From Brevibacillus formosus (GTDB lineage: Bacteria > Bacillota > Bacilli > Brevibacillales > Brevibacillaceae), in NCBI RefSeq assembly GCF_003013405.1, contig NZ_PXZL01000030.1:124001-188000 (forward strand): a stretch of DNA of 64,000 nt, read 5' to 3'. The notes below the pieces were generated by a model. The model saw nothing but the letters and a program-made list of their open reading frames with translations, was not told where the DNA came from and made no database searches. Both the position numbers and the translations under genes were made by a program. Shown here piece after piece: positions 8,539-16,628 of this stretch (positions within the stretch are counted from its first letter, which is position 1; every line of letters begins with the position of its first letter).

Positions 8539-9425
8539 ATGTCATACCACTCTTCTCGCGTCAAGCGAATATGTGCTGCTTTCACGCAATCTTTCATTCG
8601 GTCGACATTCGTCGTGCCAATGACAGGTTGCATGTTCGCCGGGTGCCGTAGTAGCCAAGCGATGGCGATTGTCGTGTTGGATACTTCATATCTAGCTGCA
8701 ATTTCATCGATTTTTTTGTTCAAATCAGGAAATTTCTCGTTCCCAAGGAAAGACCCCTCGAAAAATCCATGCTGGAATGGCGACCAAGGCTGAATCGTAA
8801 TATCATGTAGCCTGCAGAAGTCGAGTACACTGCCATCGCGGTTCACAGCCGAGTTGTTCTCCATATTGACGTTGAACCCTTGCGAAATCATCGTCGCGTT
8901 CATAATGCTGAGCTGCAACTGGTTAGCGACGATTGGTTGCTTCACATATTTGTGTAACAACTGGATCTGCATCGGATTTTGATTGGAAACGCCAAAGTGG
9001 CGAACTTTACCCGTGCTCTCTAGAAGAGCGAACGCTTCCGCTACTTCTTCCGGCTCGACAAGCGTGTCTGGTCGATGCAGCAGCAATACATCTAAATATT
9101 CAGTTTTTAGGCGCTTTAGAATGCCATCCACTGCATTCAAAATATGCTCTTTGGAAAAATCGAACATACCAGGACGGATGCCACATTTCGATTGCAACAG
9201 GATACGCTCGCGAATGCTAGGGCTCATCTGAATCGCTTCCGCAAATACTTCCTCACATCTGCCTTTTCCATAAATATCTGCATGGTCGAAGAAGTTCGCC
9301 CCTTCTTCAAGCGCCGTTTGTACGAAGCGCTCCGCTTGCAGCTTGTCTAGTGACCCTATCCTCATGCAACCGATTGCAATTACAGGTACTTCTAACTTGC
9401 TCGTGCCGAGTGGTATGGCTCTCAT
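8508..9425 (-). CDS. Aldo/keto reductase (YdhF-like)
   Basis: This 305-residue TIM-barrel NADPH-dependent reductase carries the catalytic tetrad: Asp in FFDHADIYG, Tyr in the same motif, Lys in ILLQSKCG and His in LLLHRPD. The C-terminal NADP-binding part contains PVIGTTNVDRM. Length and motifs fit the E. coli YdhF branch of the aldo/keto reductases. It starts with ATG at 9425, 7 nt after GGAGG. The physiological substrate is unknown. It is monocistronic and converges with the DUF3885-like gene, with a short 3' overlap. Confidence 0.88.
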   Translation of the reverse strand: MRAIPLGTSKLEVPVIAIGCMRIGSLDKLQAERFVQTALEEGANFFDHADIYGKGRCEEVFAEAIQMSPSIRERILLQSKCGIRPGMFDFSKEHILNAVDGILKRLKTEYLDVLLLHRPDTLVEPEEVAEAFALLESTGKVRHFGVSNQNPMQIQLLHKYVKQPIVANQLQLSIMNATMISQGFNVNMENNSAVNRDGSVLDFCRLHDITIQPWSPFQHGFFEGSFLGNEKFPDLNKKIDEIAARYEVSNTTIAIAWLLRHPANMQPVIGTTNVDRMKDCVKAAHIRLTREEWYDIYRSAGNVLP

Positions 9426-9540
9426 GTCAATCCTCCGATTCTATTTTTTCATTGCGTCCATAGAGCTCATTGGTTTATTCAACTCACAAGACTGAGAATC
9501 CTGCGGAAATGGAAATCGGGATGGATAAGAAATCCATAGT

Positions 9541-9576
9541 TAAAAGTCCTTCCCACTAAACCATGGAAGGACTCTT
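9541..9576 (-). terminator. Terminator of the small basic protein gene
   Basis: Nine-bp arms AGTCCTTCC (9546-9554) and GGAAGGACT (9566-9574). On the minus strand the hairpin is followed by TTTTAA. Confidence 0.75.
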
Positions 9577-9612
9577 TACTTGGTGTAACTTCCCTGTACA
9601 CCCGTGATTCTT

Positions 9613-9900
9613 CTATTTTCGGTAGTAATATTTCGCCCAATCGTTGATGATTTGTTTTTTCGTCTTCGCCTTCACCTTAGGGGAATCGCTTGTCTCCCAA
9701 TCTCGAATGGCATCTCGAAATGACTTGTAAAACCAGAAATCATTAATAATCCATGAGCAAAAAATTTTCCGATACATGCGTCCCGCATGAATGCCAGAGC
9801 TGTATCTTCTTACAGCCTTACTTGCTAACCGTTTTGCAAACTTTTTAGCTGGACCACTTTTGTCTTTTACAACCGGGAACTTTTTATAACTTCTACTCAT
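9613..9900 (-). CDS. Small basic protein, unknown function
   Basis: This is a very basic 95-residue protein beginning MSRSYKKFPVVKD, rich in Lys, Arg, Tyr and Trp, with no membrane helix or Cys cluster. The N-terminal block of paired basic residues and K.F.KRLA.KAVRR resembles small nucleic-acid-binding proteins, but I recognise no named family. Two ATGs (9903, 9900) follow a perfect AAGGAGG; the second has better spacing. The gene has its own hairpin terminator. The strong ribosome binding site and terminator argue that it is real. Confidence 0.7.
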   Translation of the reverse strand: MSRSYKKFPVVKDKSGPAKKFAKRLASKAVRRYSSGIHAGRMYRKIFCSWIINDFWFYKSFRDAIRDWETSDSPKVKAKTKKQIINDWAKYYYRK

Positions 9901-10090
9901 CATTAACCTCCTTTTTGGGAAGTTAATGACCGTAATTCATCTCCTTCATCGTACACCCTCCTTTGGGTTTATCTATATGAAAATACTCACGAGCTACTTA
10001 AAAGTTTCGATTCCAATCGTGTTTTTCTGCAAACATTGCTGCACAAACAAGAAAAGCCTTTGTAAGCAAAGGCTTTTCTACCATTTCGTA

Positions 10091-10164
10091 TGGAGCGGGT
10101 GATGGGAATCGAACCCACGCCGCAGGCTTGGGAAGCCGGAGTTCTACCATTGAACTACACCCGC
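10091..10164 (-). tRNA. tRNA-Gly (anticodon CCC)
   Basis: The minus strand folds as a complete cloverleaf. The acceptor arm GCGGGTG pairs with CACCCGC; a D-arm, the anticodon loop TTCCCAA and a T-loop TTCGATT follow. CCA is encoded (10091-10093). One anticodon-stem position (C28-U42) is mispaired. It lies 150 bp beyond the exporter end of the biosynthetic cluster. Confidence 0.93.
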
Positions 10165-10198
10165 ATGATGTTCGTGCATTGCATTCCAACTGCTTCCA

Positions 10199-10227
10199 AT
10201 TATACATCTGTCTGAATTATTTGTCTA
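10199..10227 (-). promoter_or_regulatory. Promoter of tRNA-Gly
   Basis: On the minus strand TAGACA (10227-10222), 17 nt, TATAAT (10204-10199), placed about 28 nt before the mature 5' end. Confidence 0.75.
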
Positions 10228-10266
10228 GTTCTCCAATCGAATGTAGCCATGTCAATCATGCAAGAA

Positions 10267-10300
10267 AAGACCGCCCGGGCATCATCCCCCGTTCGGTCTT
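10267..10300 (-). terminator. Terminator at the end of the biosynthetic cluster
   Basis: A two-part stem on the minus strand: AAGACCG pairs with CGGTCTT, with an inner CGGG/CCCG pair. It is followed by TTTCTT and lies 17 bp after the exporter gene. Confidence 0.75.
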
Positions 10301-10317
10301 CTCTGCTTGCTTTGACT

Positions 10318-13300
10318 TCAGGCATGCGCAAGTGTTTGCTGCGAAATAATTCGCCCACTCTCCATTTTCACTACTTGATCAGCAAGGTGGAAGTAACGAT
10401 CGTCGTGTGTGATCGCGATGACACATTTGCCCTGTCTTTTCATTTCTGGCAGCAAGGATTCGTAAAAGAATTGACGATACTCTGGATCTTGGTCCGCTGC
10501 CCACTCGTCAAAGAGGAAAATGGGCCGATCTCTTACCAGACTGAGCATTAAGGCAAGGCGCTTGCGTTGACCCGTAGACAGCTTCGTCGTGCTAAACGTT
10601 CCCGTTTCATCCACCTCTACTTTGTCAGCGATGCGCAGCACCTCTAAATATTTGCTCACTTCTTCTTGCTTCGCTTGGTAATCGATTCCGTACATCTTCT
10701 CAAACAAGTAGAAATCACTGAAGATCGCGGAGAAGAATTCGCAGCGTTGATCAGCATTCACTTTTTGGCCGTTCATGAAAAACTCGCCTTCATCCTGCTC
10801 GTACAATCCGGTAATCAGCTTGGCAAACGTTGACTTCCCGCTGCCGTTCCCACCAACAATGAAGACGATTTCCCCTTTTCGGCAGGAGAAGTCCAGCGGC
10901 CCCACGGAAAACTCTTCGCCCTCCTTGTTTTTGTATCGGAAACGCACCTGTTCAGTTGAAAACGTCTCAAAGTCTTGCTCGTTCCGCTCAGCTACGCTTT
11001 CCTCTTCTCTTCTCGTTTCCACTGATAAGGAATCAAGCAACGCATTCAGTCGCTGCCAGCTGATCTTAATCCGAATCAGCTCCGGTACTGCATTCAAAAT
11101 ACCGTGAACAGGTCCTGTCATATACAGAAAGACAAACACATAACTAATCAGCATCTCTTTTTGAAGCGAAGGGAAAAGAACCGGGAATAAAAAGGCAACT
11201 GTGCCGATTACCACAACGAAAAGCAATTCCCCAATTAAATACACGTTCACAAATTTAAATTGGCCCGCTGATTTTTTATGTCGATAGTCAGAGCAGCTTT
11301 TTTCCATGTCTTCTTCGAATTCTTTTCGTTGCGCCTGCGTCAAATACAGCTCCTTGAAGCCGCCGATCATATCGGTAATATAGGAGAAAAACACATTTTG
11401 GATGTCTCTGGTTTCCTCCCATACTTTATTTGCAAAGCGACCTGCCAGCGTATACAAGCCTACAGCCACAAAAATGACTGCCAAACAAAATAAAAATCCG
11501 TATAGATCCAGCGAGCCCAGATAAATGAAGCAAAACAGTAGTGTAACCGCACTCGTCAGCGCCACAACGACACTATTGGCGAACGTACTGATCGTTTCCG
11601 TATCGTTATTTAACCCCGCATATATTTCACCGTTATCGAGTGTCTCGTACTTTTGATAAGGGGTCCGAAAAATTTTGCGGATCAGTTCCATTCTTTTTTC
11701 GTATACGATTTCATTTGTGATCACAATCAGTCGGCTACGCATCATTTTCTCCCCGACGATATACAACAAGATACCCAGGAGAAAATACAGGAAAATCGAT
11801 GCATGAAACTTGTTCGTAGAAGTGAGCGCCAAATTAATCATAAAAATAATCAGCGCATTTCCAAATCCGCTGATGAGCCCCTGTATGACAATGGACGTCA
11901 TGGATGTTTCTTGTGATTTCGGGAACAAGCGGATGAGTGTGATGTAGACATTAAACAGAGCGAGTCCTGCCACCAATGCGTACATGGCGTAAAAAATGGT
12001 GATCGGAAGCCAAACCTCGATGAACGGCCATGGTAAGCCCATAAAAAAAACATCCGGCAGATAGTATAAGGCGGCAGTCAAAACACTTCCCATGACAACA
12101 AATGCAACAAAGGATGCAAAACAAATTCGCCCCGCATTTGCGGCGAGTTTTCGTTCGCCTCGATAGACTTGCACGAAAGTCTGGACGATTACCCCACCAA
12201 GCAGCAACAAAAGGATACCAAGGATCACGAGAGAAATGCTTGCCAGTCGATCCGCTTGCAGATTGGTGTCAGACACGACTGCGGGAGCTTCTTTGCCAAG
12301 TACGAGATTGACGGCCCCTTCTGCGATAACAGATGCGTTCAACGAGTTGATATTGGTCAAAACGACGGCGCCCAGCTTTTCTTCCGGACGAAATACCATG
12401 TACGAAGAAAATGCAGGGTTATTGCCACCGTGCGAAATTTGCCCTCCACCATCCTGATAAATCATCCAGCCTGACGCATACGAGAAACCATCTGAAGCAG
12501 GAGCTACCGAACGATCAGGAAGATGGGAAGCACGCACCAGCTCGGGACGAAACGCAGATGCCTCCACCCCCAACTGAATCTGCAACCATCGTTCCATATC
12601 GTTTAAATCGGAAACGACATAACCCGCAGGCGTATTTCCCCGATATTCCGGCGCATCATACACGCGTGGGGAAAAGAACTCGATTTTGTGCCCTCTTGCC
12701 ATCTCCTCCACGGGTGCCTGTGCCTTCAAAAAGGTATGGGTTAGTCCCAATTTGGCAATGACTTGTTGCTGCACATACTGCTCATAGGACTCTCCGGTAA
12801 TTTTCTCGACCACATAGCCCAGGATATCGTAGTTAATGGTGGCGTATTCATACTCGGTCCCCGGCTTGCGGACCAGTTCCGTATGATTGATGGCTCGCAC
12901 GGTTTCTTCGATCGCATTTTCGCTGGAGGAAATAGGGATGGAGCCAATGCTTTCAAACGGAATCCCGCTGGTATGGTACAGCAAATGCTTAATCAGGATT
13001 GTTTCCTGTTGTCCTTTATAGGTAACGCCAAACCACGGAATATAGTTCTGAACCGGGTCTTCCAGCGAAAGTCGTTTCTGCTCGACAAGCTGGTGAACTG
13101 CTAGCGCTGTAAATGCTTTGGAGTTCGACCCGATTTCAAACAAGGTGTCAGAATTAACCGGCTCTTGCTTCTCGGTGTCAGAGAACCCAAACGATTGCTT
13201 GTAAATGGTTTTCCCCTCTTTGACGACCACAACGGCTGCACCCGGGATTTTTTCCGACTCCATGGTTTTATTGACCAGCTGCTCGATTTCCGTTGCGATT

Positions 13301-13377
13301 TCCGTATCCTGTCGATCGTTCGTTTCGGCGTACACGGCCATACTGCTGGAAAGTACGAGAACCAGACACATCAGCAA
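10318..13377 (-). CDS. D-Asn prodrug peptidase (S12, ClbP/ZmaM-like) fused to cyclic-peptide-type ABC exporter
   Basis: This fusion protein of about 1019 residues probably exports the acylated pre-antibiotic and removes its acyl-D-Asn cap outside the membrane. A signal-like helix (1-17) leads to an extracytoplasmic beta-lactamase-fold peptidase (about 25-370) with SNSK (S..K nucleophile motif), a Tyr in the YATINYD box and an HGG motif. Three membrane helices follow (about 380-490), as in ClbP. Then come an exporter membrane domain and an ATPase domain with GGNGSGKST, LSTGQRKR and IFLFDEW, as in SyrD/PvdE exporters. No canonical start near a ribosome binding site exists. TTG at 13377 and ATG at 13371 lack one, while AAAGGAG sits 6 nt before an in-frame ATT (13422) that would add a basic n-region. 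A hairpin separates it from the genes before it. By position it would be edeA. Confidence 0.9.
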   Translation of the reverse strand: MLMCLVLVLSSSMAVYAETNDRQDTEIATEIEQLVNKTMESEKIPGAAVVVVKEGKTIYKQSFGFSDTEKQEPVNSDTLFEIGSNSKAFTALAVHQLVEQKRLSLEDPVQNYIPWFGVTYKGQQETILIKHLLYHTSGIPFESIGSIPISSSENAIEETVRAINHTELVRKPGTEYEYATINYDILGYVVEKITGESYEQYVQQQVIAKLGLTHTFLKAQAPVEEMARGHKIEFFSPRVYDAPEYRGNTPAGYVVSDLNDMERWLQIQLGVEASAFRPELVRASHLPDRSVAPASDGFSYASGWMIYQDGGGQISHGGNNPAFSSYMVFRPEEKLGAVVLTNINSLNASVIAEGAVNLVLGKEAPAVVSDTNLQADRLASISLVILGILLLLLGGVIVQTFVQVYRGERKLAANAGRICFASFVAFVVMGSVLTAALYYLPDVFFMGLPWPFIEVWLPITIFYAMYALVAGLALFNVYITLIRLFPKSQETSMTSIVIQGLISGFGNALIIFMINLALTSTNKFHASIFLYFLLGILLYIVGEKMMRSRLIVITNEIVYEKRMELIRKIFRTPYQKYETLDNGEIYAGLNNDTETISTFANSVVVALTSAVTLLFCFIYLGSLDLYGFLFCLAVIFVAVGLYTLAGRFANKVWEETRDIQNVFFSYITDMIGGFKELYLTQAQRKEFEEDMEKSCSDYRHKKSAGQFKFVNVYLIGELLFVVVIGTVAFLFPVLFPSLQKEMLISYVFVFLYMTGPVHGILNAVPELIRIKISWQRLNALLDSLSVETRREEESVAERNEQDFETFSTEQVRFRYKNKEGEEFSVGPLDFSCRKGEIVFIVGGNGSGKSTFAKLITGLYEQDEGEFFMNGQKVNADQRCEFFSAIFSDFYLFEKMYGIDYQAKQEEVSKYLEVLRIADKVEVDETGTFSTTKLSTGQRKRLALMLSLVRDRPIFLFDEWAADQDPEYRQFFYESLLPEMKRQGKCVIAITHDDRYFHLADQVVKMESGRIISQQTLAHA

Positions 13378-13494
13378 GAATGCTAGTTTTCGTCTCGACT
13401 CATCTATGATCTTTTGCAGAATGATCCACTCCTTTTTAGGCCCTGCGTCTGTGGGAAAGACCGCAACCAGTACGTGATGTAATTGGGATTGGAT

Positions 13495-13529
13495 AGAAAC
13501 CGTGGCGAATCAAACTCGCCACGGTTTCT
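13495..13529. terminator. Strong hairpin between Dap genes and exporter gene
   Basis: Perfect 14-bp arms AGAAACCGTGGCGA (13495-13508) and TCGCCACGGTTTCT (13516-13529) around a 7-nt loop. It begins 3 bp after the SbnI-like gene. There is little T-run on the minus strand, so partial read-through into the exporter gene is possible. No separate promoter for that gene is obvious. Confidence 0.7.
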
Positions 13530-13531
13530 TA

Positions 13532-14302
13532 TTACGCATCGCACATATACACGGGTTTCGAGTAGAGGCGCAAGGTTTCTCTCCATTTTTTAACCAATCG
13601 CTCCCACTGTTCTTGCTCGATTTGCTCTTGTTTCAATAGGCTAATTGGAATACACAAGTTTAATAAACGCCCGTCTATTTCAAAACGGGTAACACCCGCA
13701 GGCAAAACATGCCCTTCCGATACGATACGCTCCAATTCCGCCAGACTGATAGGCGGGAACCGTATCAGGGCTGCTCCTGTCTCTGGCCATTCGAGCATCC
13801 CTGTGGGCAGACGATGCACAGGATGGCTATAGTTGTAACTGTCCACTAATTGACGCCATAGCGTCATTCGCCACTTATCATCCTGCCGATTCTCATTTGG
13901 ATACAGATAGAAGCGTTCCTTGTTCCCTATCTTCATTTCTGCCACAGGCGTTTCTCCTAAACGCTCTGTTTCCCACCGAAACACAGAATCCTGCTCCACT
14001 GACTGCAACCATGCAGCGACTGGCACAATATGATCCCACATATCCAAGTGAAAATCCTCATGTTCCACTACCTGTACGGGGATATGTTTGCACCCAAGCG
14101 CTTGAAGAGCAAAGGTCCGATGTGCACCATCAATGATCAAATACTGGCCGTTTTGCATAAGAATCGCCAGCGGAGGATGGCGCAAAATCCCTTCCTCCTC
14201 AATGATCTGTCTGGTCTTGTGTAGTCGCTTGTTCTCATGTGACTCGTGCAAACAAATACGAGATGACTCTACGAGTTTTAGATTTGCCAGCACATCGTAC
14301 AA
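13532..14302 (-). CDS. SbnI-like ParB/Srx-fold free serine kinase
   Basis: This 256-residue protein carries a ParB/sulfiredoxin-like fold, with LIIDGAHRTFAL at about residues 52-65. This is the family's nucleotide/substrate loop, DGAHR. In staphyloferrin B synthesis SbnI, of nearly the same length and also next to SbnA and SbnB, phosphorylates free L-serine with ATP to O-phosphoserine, the substrate of SbnA. The same job here would feed Dap formation for the peptide. No DNA-binding helix-turn-helix is seen, so a plasmid-partition role is unlikely. It starts with TTG at 14302, 8 nt after GGAGG, and begins 15 bp after the SbnB-like gene. By gene order it would be edeB. Confidence 0.82.
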   Translation of the reverse strand: MYDVLANLKLVESSRICLHESHENKRLHKTRQIIEEEGILRHPPLAILMQNGQYLIIDGAHRTFALQALGCKHIPVQVVEHEDFHLDMWDHIVPVAAWLQSVEQDSVFRWETERLGETPVAEMKIGNKERFYLYPNENRQDDKWRMTLWRQLVDSYNYSHPVHRLPTGMLEWPETGAALIRFPPISLAELERIVSEGHVLPAGVTRFEIDGRLLNLCIPISLLKQEQIEQEQWERLVKKWRETLRLYSKPVYMCDA

Positions 14303-14317
14303 AATGGTAACCTCCAG

Positions 14318-15286
14318 TTAGTCTTGCAAGTGAGTTCCGATCCCCTGCGAGAGTGCTTGTTTGTAATAGTAGGCAGCAATGGCGATATCAAAAATCGCCA
14401 TCCCCATCGGATTAAACATGATTGGCTCATCTTGCGGAAATTCTTTCATCTGGTCAAGGCAGACAATATCTGTGATGGATTTGGTATCTTCTTTTTGCAA
14501 TCCTCTCTCCAGATGCATAATCTCGATGTCCGTGTTCTCACGGCAGACTTCAGTCCAGTCATCTACGATTATGGAGCGGGTATAGTCGAGAATTTTTGGT
14601 GTAAAATCGCGTAGCGATACATTTAACAACAAAGAATGACGTTTTGGTTGCTTGTCAATAAAACCATGCGGTGATACCGTGCACGTAATGAACACATCTG
14701 CCTCGCAATATGCTTCTTCCCACGTTTGCGCGATAACCGTTTTCTCTTTTATCTCAGCCGGAATGTGCTCCTGCTGGATACCCGCAATGTCATAGAGAAC
14801 CACCTTGTCGATTTTCTCTCCTAACGTGGCCGTTACCATTTGCAGATGAAGTCTGCCAATCGGACCAAATCCGATAATTCCGACCGTTACATTTTGCAGG
14901 GGACGTACTTGTTCGTAATGCTTGAGGAGAAGACCGGAAACAGAAGCAGTTCGAATTCCGCTGACCAGGGCTGTATTAATCGTTGCTACAGGCTTACCCG
15001 TTCTGGCTTCGTTCAGGATGGTAATCGAATGCGCGCGTTGGATACCCTCTTGGAGGTTTTTCGGGAAACTGGCAATCCACTTGATTCCCGCCATGTAAGT
15101 ATCTCCGCCTACAAATGCTGGCATGGCTATAATGCGGTTTGACATGTCATGATATCGCAAATAAGGTTTAATCGGCTGTGCATAATCCTCCTTGTGTAAG
15201 GAATGCACAGCATGTTCAATGACATCAATGGTTTCCTTCCAATTCTTGCCGACCTTTTCAATATCACTCGTATTTAGATATAACAT
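14318..15286 (-). CDS. SbnB-like 2,3-diaminopropionate biosynthesis oxidase (ornithine cyclodeaminase fold)
   Basis: This NAD-dependent enzyme has 322 residues. In the SbnA/SbnB route it oxidatively hydrolyses N-(1-amino-1-carboxy-2-ethyl)-glutamate to L-Dap plus 2-oxoglutarate. The start MLYLN.SDIE is the same as in SbnB. The Rossmann motif VGIIGFGPIGRLH lies near residue 135, and the C-terminal NPMGMAIFDIA is typical of the family. The ATG at 15286 is preferred because homologues begin MLYLN. A GTG at 15328 would add 14 residues but has no ribosome binding site. It lies 45 bp after the SbnA-like gene. It supplies the Dap residue that carries edeine activity. By order it would be edeC. Confidence 0.9.
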   Translation of the reverse strand: MLYLNTSDIEKVGKNWKETIDVIEHAVHSLHKEDYAQPIKPYLRYHDMSNRIIAMPAFVGGDTYMAGIKWIASFPKNLQEGIQRAHSITILNEARTGKPVATINTALVSGIRTASVSGLLLKHYEQVRPLQNVTVGIIGFGPIGRLHLQMVTATLGEKIDKVVLYDIAGIQQEHIPAEIKEKTVIAQTWEEAYCEADVFITCTVSPHGFIDKQPKRHSLLLNVSLRDFTPKILDYTRSIIVDDWTEVCRENTDIEIMHLERGLQKEDTKSITDIVCLDQMKEFPQDEPIMFNPMGMAIFDIAIAAYYYKQALSQGIGTHLQD

Positions 15287-15331
15287 CGTGCAGCCCACCC
15301 TGCTTATCGTAGTAGATTTATTGGACACTGC

Positions 15332-16300
15332 TTAATTGCCAACGAAAGAATGCTTTTGCTGATGCAACCACTGAACCCATTCCTGGTTGTATACGGTATT
15401 GACATATGGCATACCACCGTCTGGACATAAAAAGACGACATTAGGCTTGACTACATGTTTTTGATCTTTGAAATAGTTTTTAATCGCCCAGTAGGAAGTC
15501 CCAGAAGATCCTCCAGCAAAAATGCCATGCTCAGCGTACAGCTGATAGCAAGCATTGACTGTGTCCTCCTCCGAAACATGAACGACCTCATCGATGAGCG
15601 CGCCCTTGAGTATGTCAGGCCGCATGCTCGATCCAATTCCCGGGATGTATCGTTTTTGTGGCTCTTGCCCGAAAATCACTGATCCTACCGTATCGACAGC
15701 AATGATCTTTATGTTTGGATATCGTTCTTTCAATCGCTGCGAAATTCCAGTAATCGTGCCACCAGAGCTAACGCCGATGAACGCATAGTCCAATGTCTCG
15801 AAGCTATCTGCGATCTCGGCCCCCAGTCCGAAGTAATGGGCTCGAGCACTATCCGGATTTCCATACTGGTTCGTCCAAAACGAGCTCTTCGTCTCATTGA
15901 GCAGACGATTGACCGTTTGGATGCGCGTTAGGAGAAATCCTCCTGTCTCATCACGGTCCGTTACTTTTACGACCTCATGGGAAAACGCCCTGAGCAAATT
16001 CTCATATACAGGATTAATATTGGGGTCAATGACTGGAATAAATTTAATTCCGATTCGCTTGCATAAAGTCGCCAAAGCGATAGCAAAATTTCCTGAAGAA
16101 GACTCGATCACGGTAGTTTCCTGTGTAATCTCTCCTCTTTTGATCGCCTCCTGTAGTATGTAAAAGGCAGGCCTCACTTTTACACTTCCCATGAGGTTGT
16201 TGTACTCCAGCTTGCAAAACAGATTGATGTGCTCATGCTCAAGTTTGATTAAAGGCGTATTGCCAATCATGTGACTTATGGCCATCATTTTCGTTAGCAT
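15332..16300 (-). CDS. SbnA-like PLP-dependent ACEGA synthase (Dap pathway)
   Basis: This 322-residue fold-type II PLP enzyme of the cysteine synthase family joins O-phosphoserine and glutamate in the first committed step to L-Dap. The Schiff-base Lys lies in LMGSVKVRPA (about residue 41), the phosphate/substrate loop is SSSGNFAIAL (about 68-77) and the PLP phosphate cup is GGSSGTSY (about 265). It starts with ATG at 16300 after GAGAGGG. It stands with SbnB- and SbnI-like genes, a complete L-serine to L-Dap route. Ordinary cysteine synthase is less likely because of this linkage and the sequence around the substrate loop. By order it would be edeD. Confidence 0.9.
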   Translation of the reverse strand: MLTKMMAISHMIGNTPLIKLEHEHINLFCKLEYNNLMGSVKVRPAFYILQEAIKRGEITQETTVIESSSGNFAIALATLCKRIGIKFIPVIDPNINPVYENLLRAFSHEVVKVTDRDETGGFLLTRIQTVNRLLNETKSSFWTNQYGNPDSARAHYFGLGAEIADSFETLDYAFIGVSSGGTITGISQRLKERYPNIKIIAVDTVGSVIFGQEPQKRYIPGIGSSMRPDILKGALIDEVVHVSEEDTVNACYQLYAEHGIFAGGSSGTSYWAIKNYFKDQKHVVKPNVVFLCPDGGMPYVNTVYNQEWVQWLHQQKHSFVGN

Positions 16301-16366
16301 GTTGAGCCCTCTCTCCCGTTTTTTCCCGTCTTCGTCCGATCGACCGTATACTTCTTGGCTCTTCGA

Positions 16367-16603
16367 TCAGGCAGATTTTGCATCCATTTTTTGCTGGATG
16401 TAACCTGCCAGCATTTTCATATCTTGAAAGTTTTCCAAATGAAGCATGTCATCATCGAACTCAATGCCAAACTCTTTTTCAACCTTTACGACCGACTTGA
16501 TAAAGGTCAATGAATCAATGTACTCCGTAAGTTCTCCGCTTTCGTTCACGTATTCAGAAAACAGCTGTAGGAGCGTCTCGTATACTTCGTTTTCCTTTTC
16601 CAT
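16367..16603 (-). CDS. Discrete acyl/peptidyl carrier protein
   Basis: This 78-residue carrier protein has the 4'-phosphopantetheine Ser in EYIDSLTFIKSVV (about residue 32), followed by the helix KVEKEFGIEFDDD, a common carrier pattern. The true start is the ATG at 16603, 7 nt after GGAGGGA; a longer reading from 16684 overlaps the upstream gene. It sits directly after the BtrH-like gene. In butirosin synthesis BtrH takes its acyl group from a similar free carrier (BtrI), so the pair may act together. Its cargo is unknown. By order it would be edeE. Confidence 0.88.
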   Translation of the reverse strand: MEKENEVYETLLQLFSEYVNESGELTEYIDSLTFIKSVVKVEKEFGIEFDDDMLHLENFQDMKMLAGYIQQKMDAKSA

Positions 16604-16628
16604 ATGAGTCCCTCCATGTGGTAGATGC

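Noticed and set aside
13532-14302. ParB chromosome or plasmid partition protein
   Set aside because: No helix-turn-helix DNA-binding region, no ParA partner, and a setting with SbnA/SbnB points to the SbnI serine kinase branch.
13532-16300. Staphyloferrin B siderophore cluster
   Set aside because: Only the three Dap-forming genes are shared; there are no NIS synthetases, decarboxylase or iron uptake genes, and the rest is an NRPS-PKS line.
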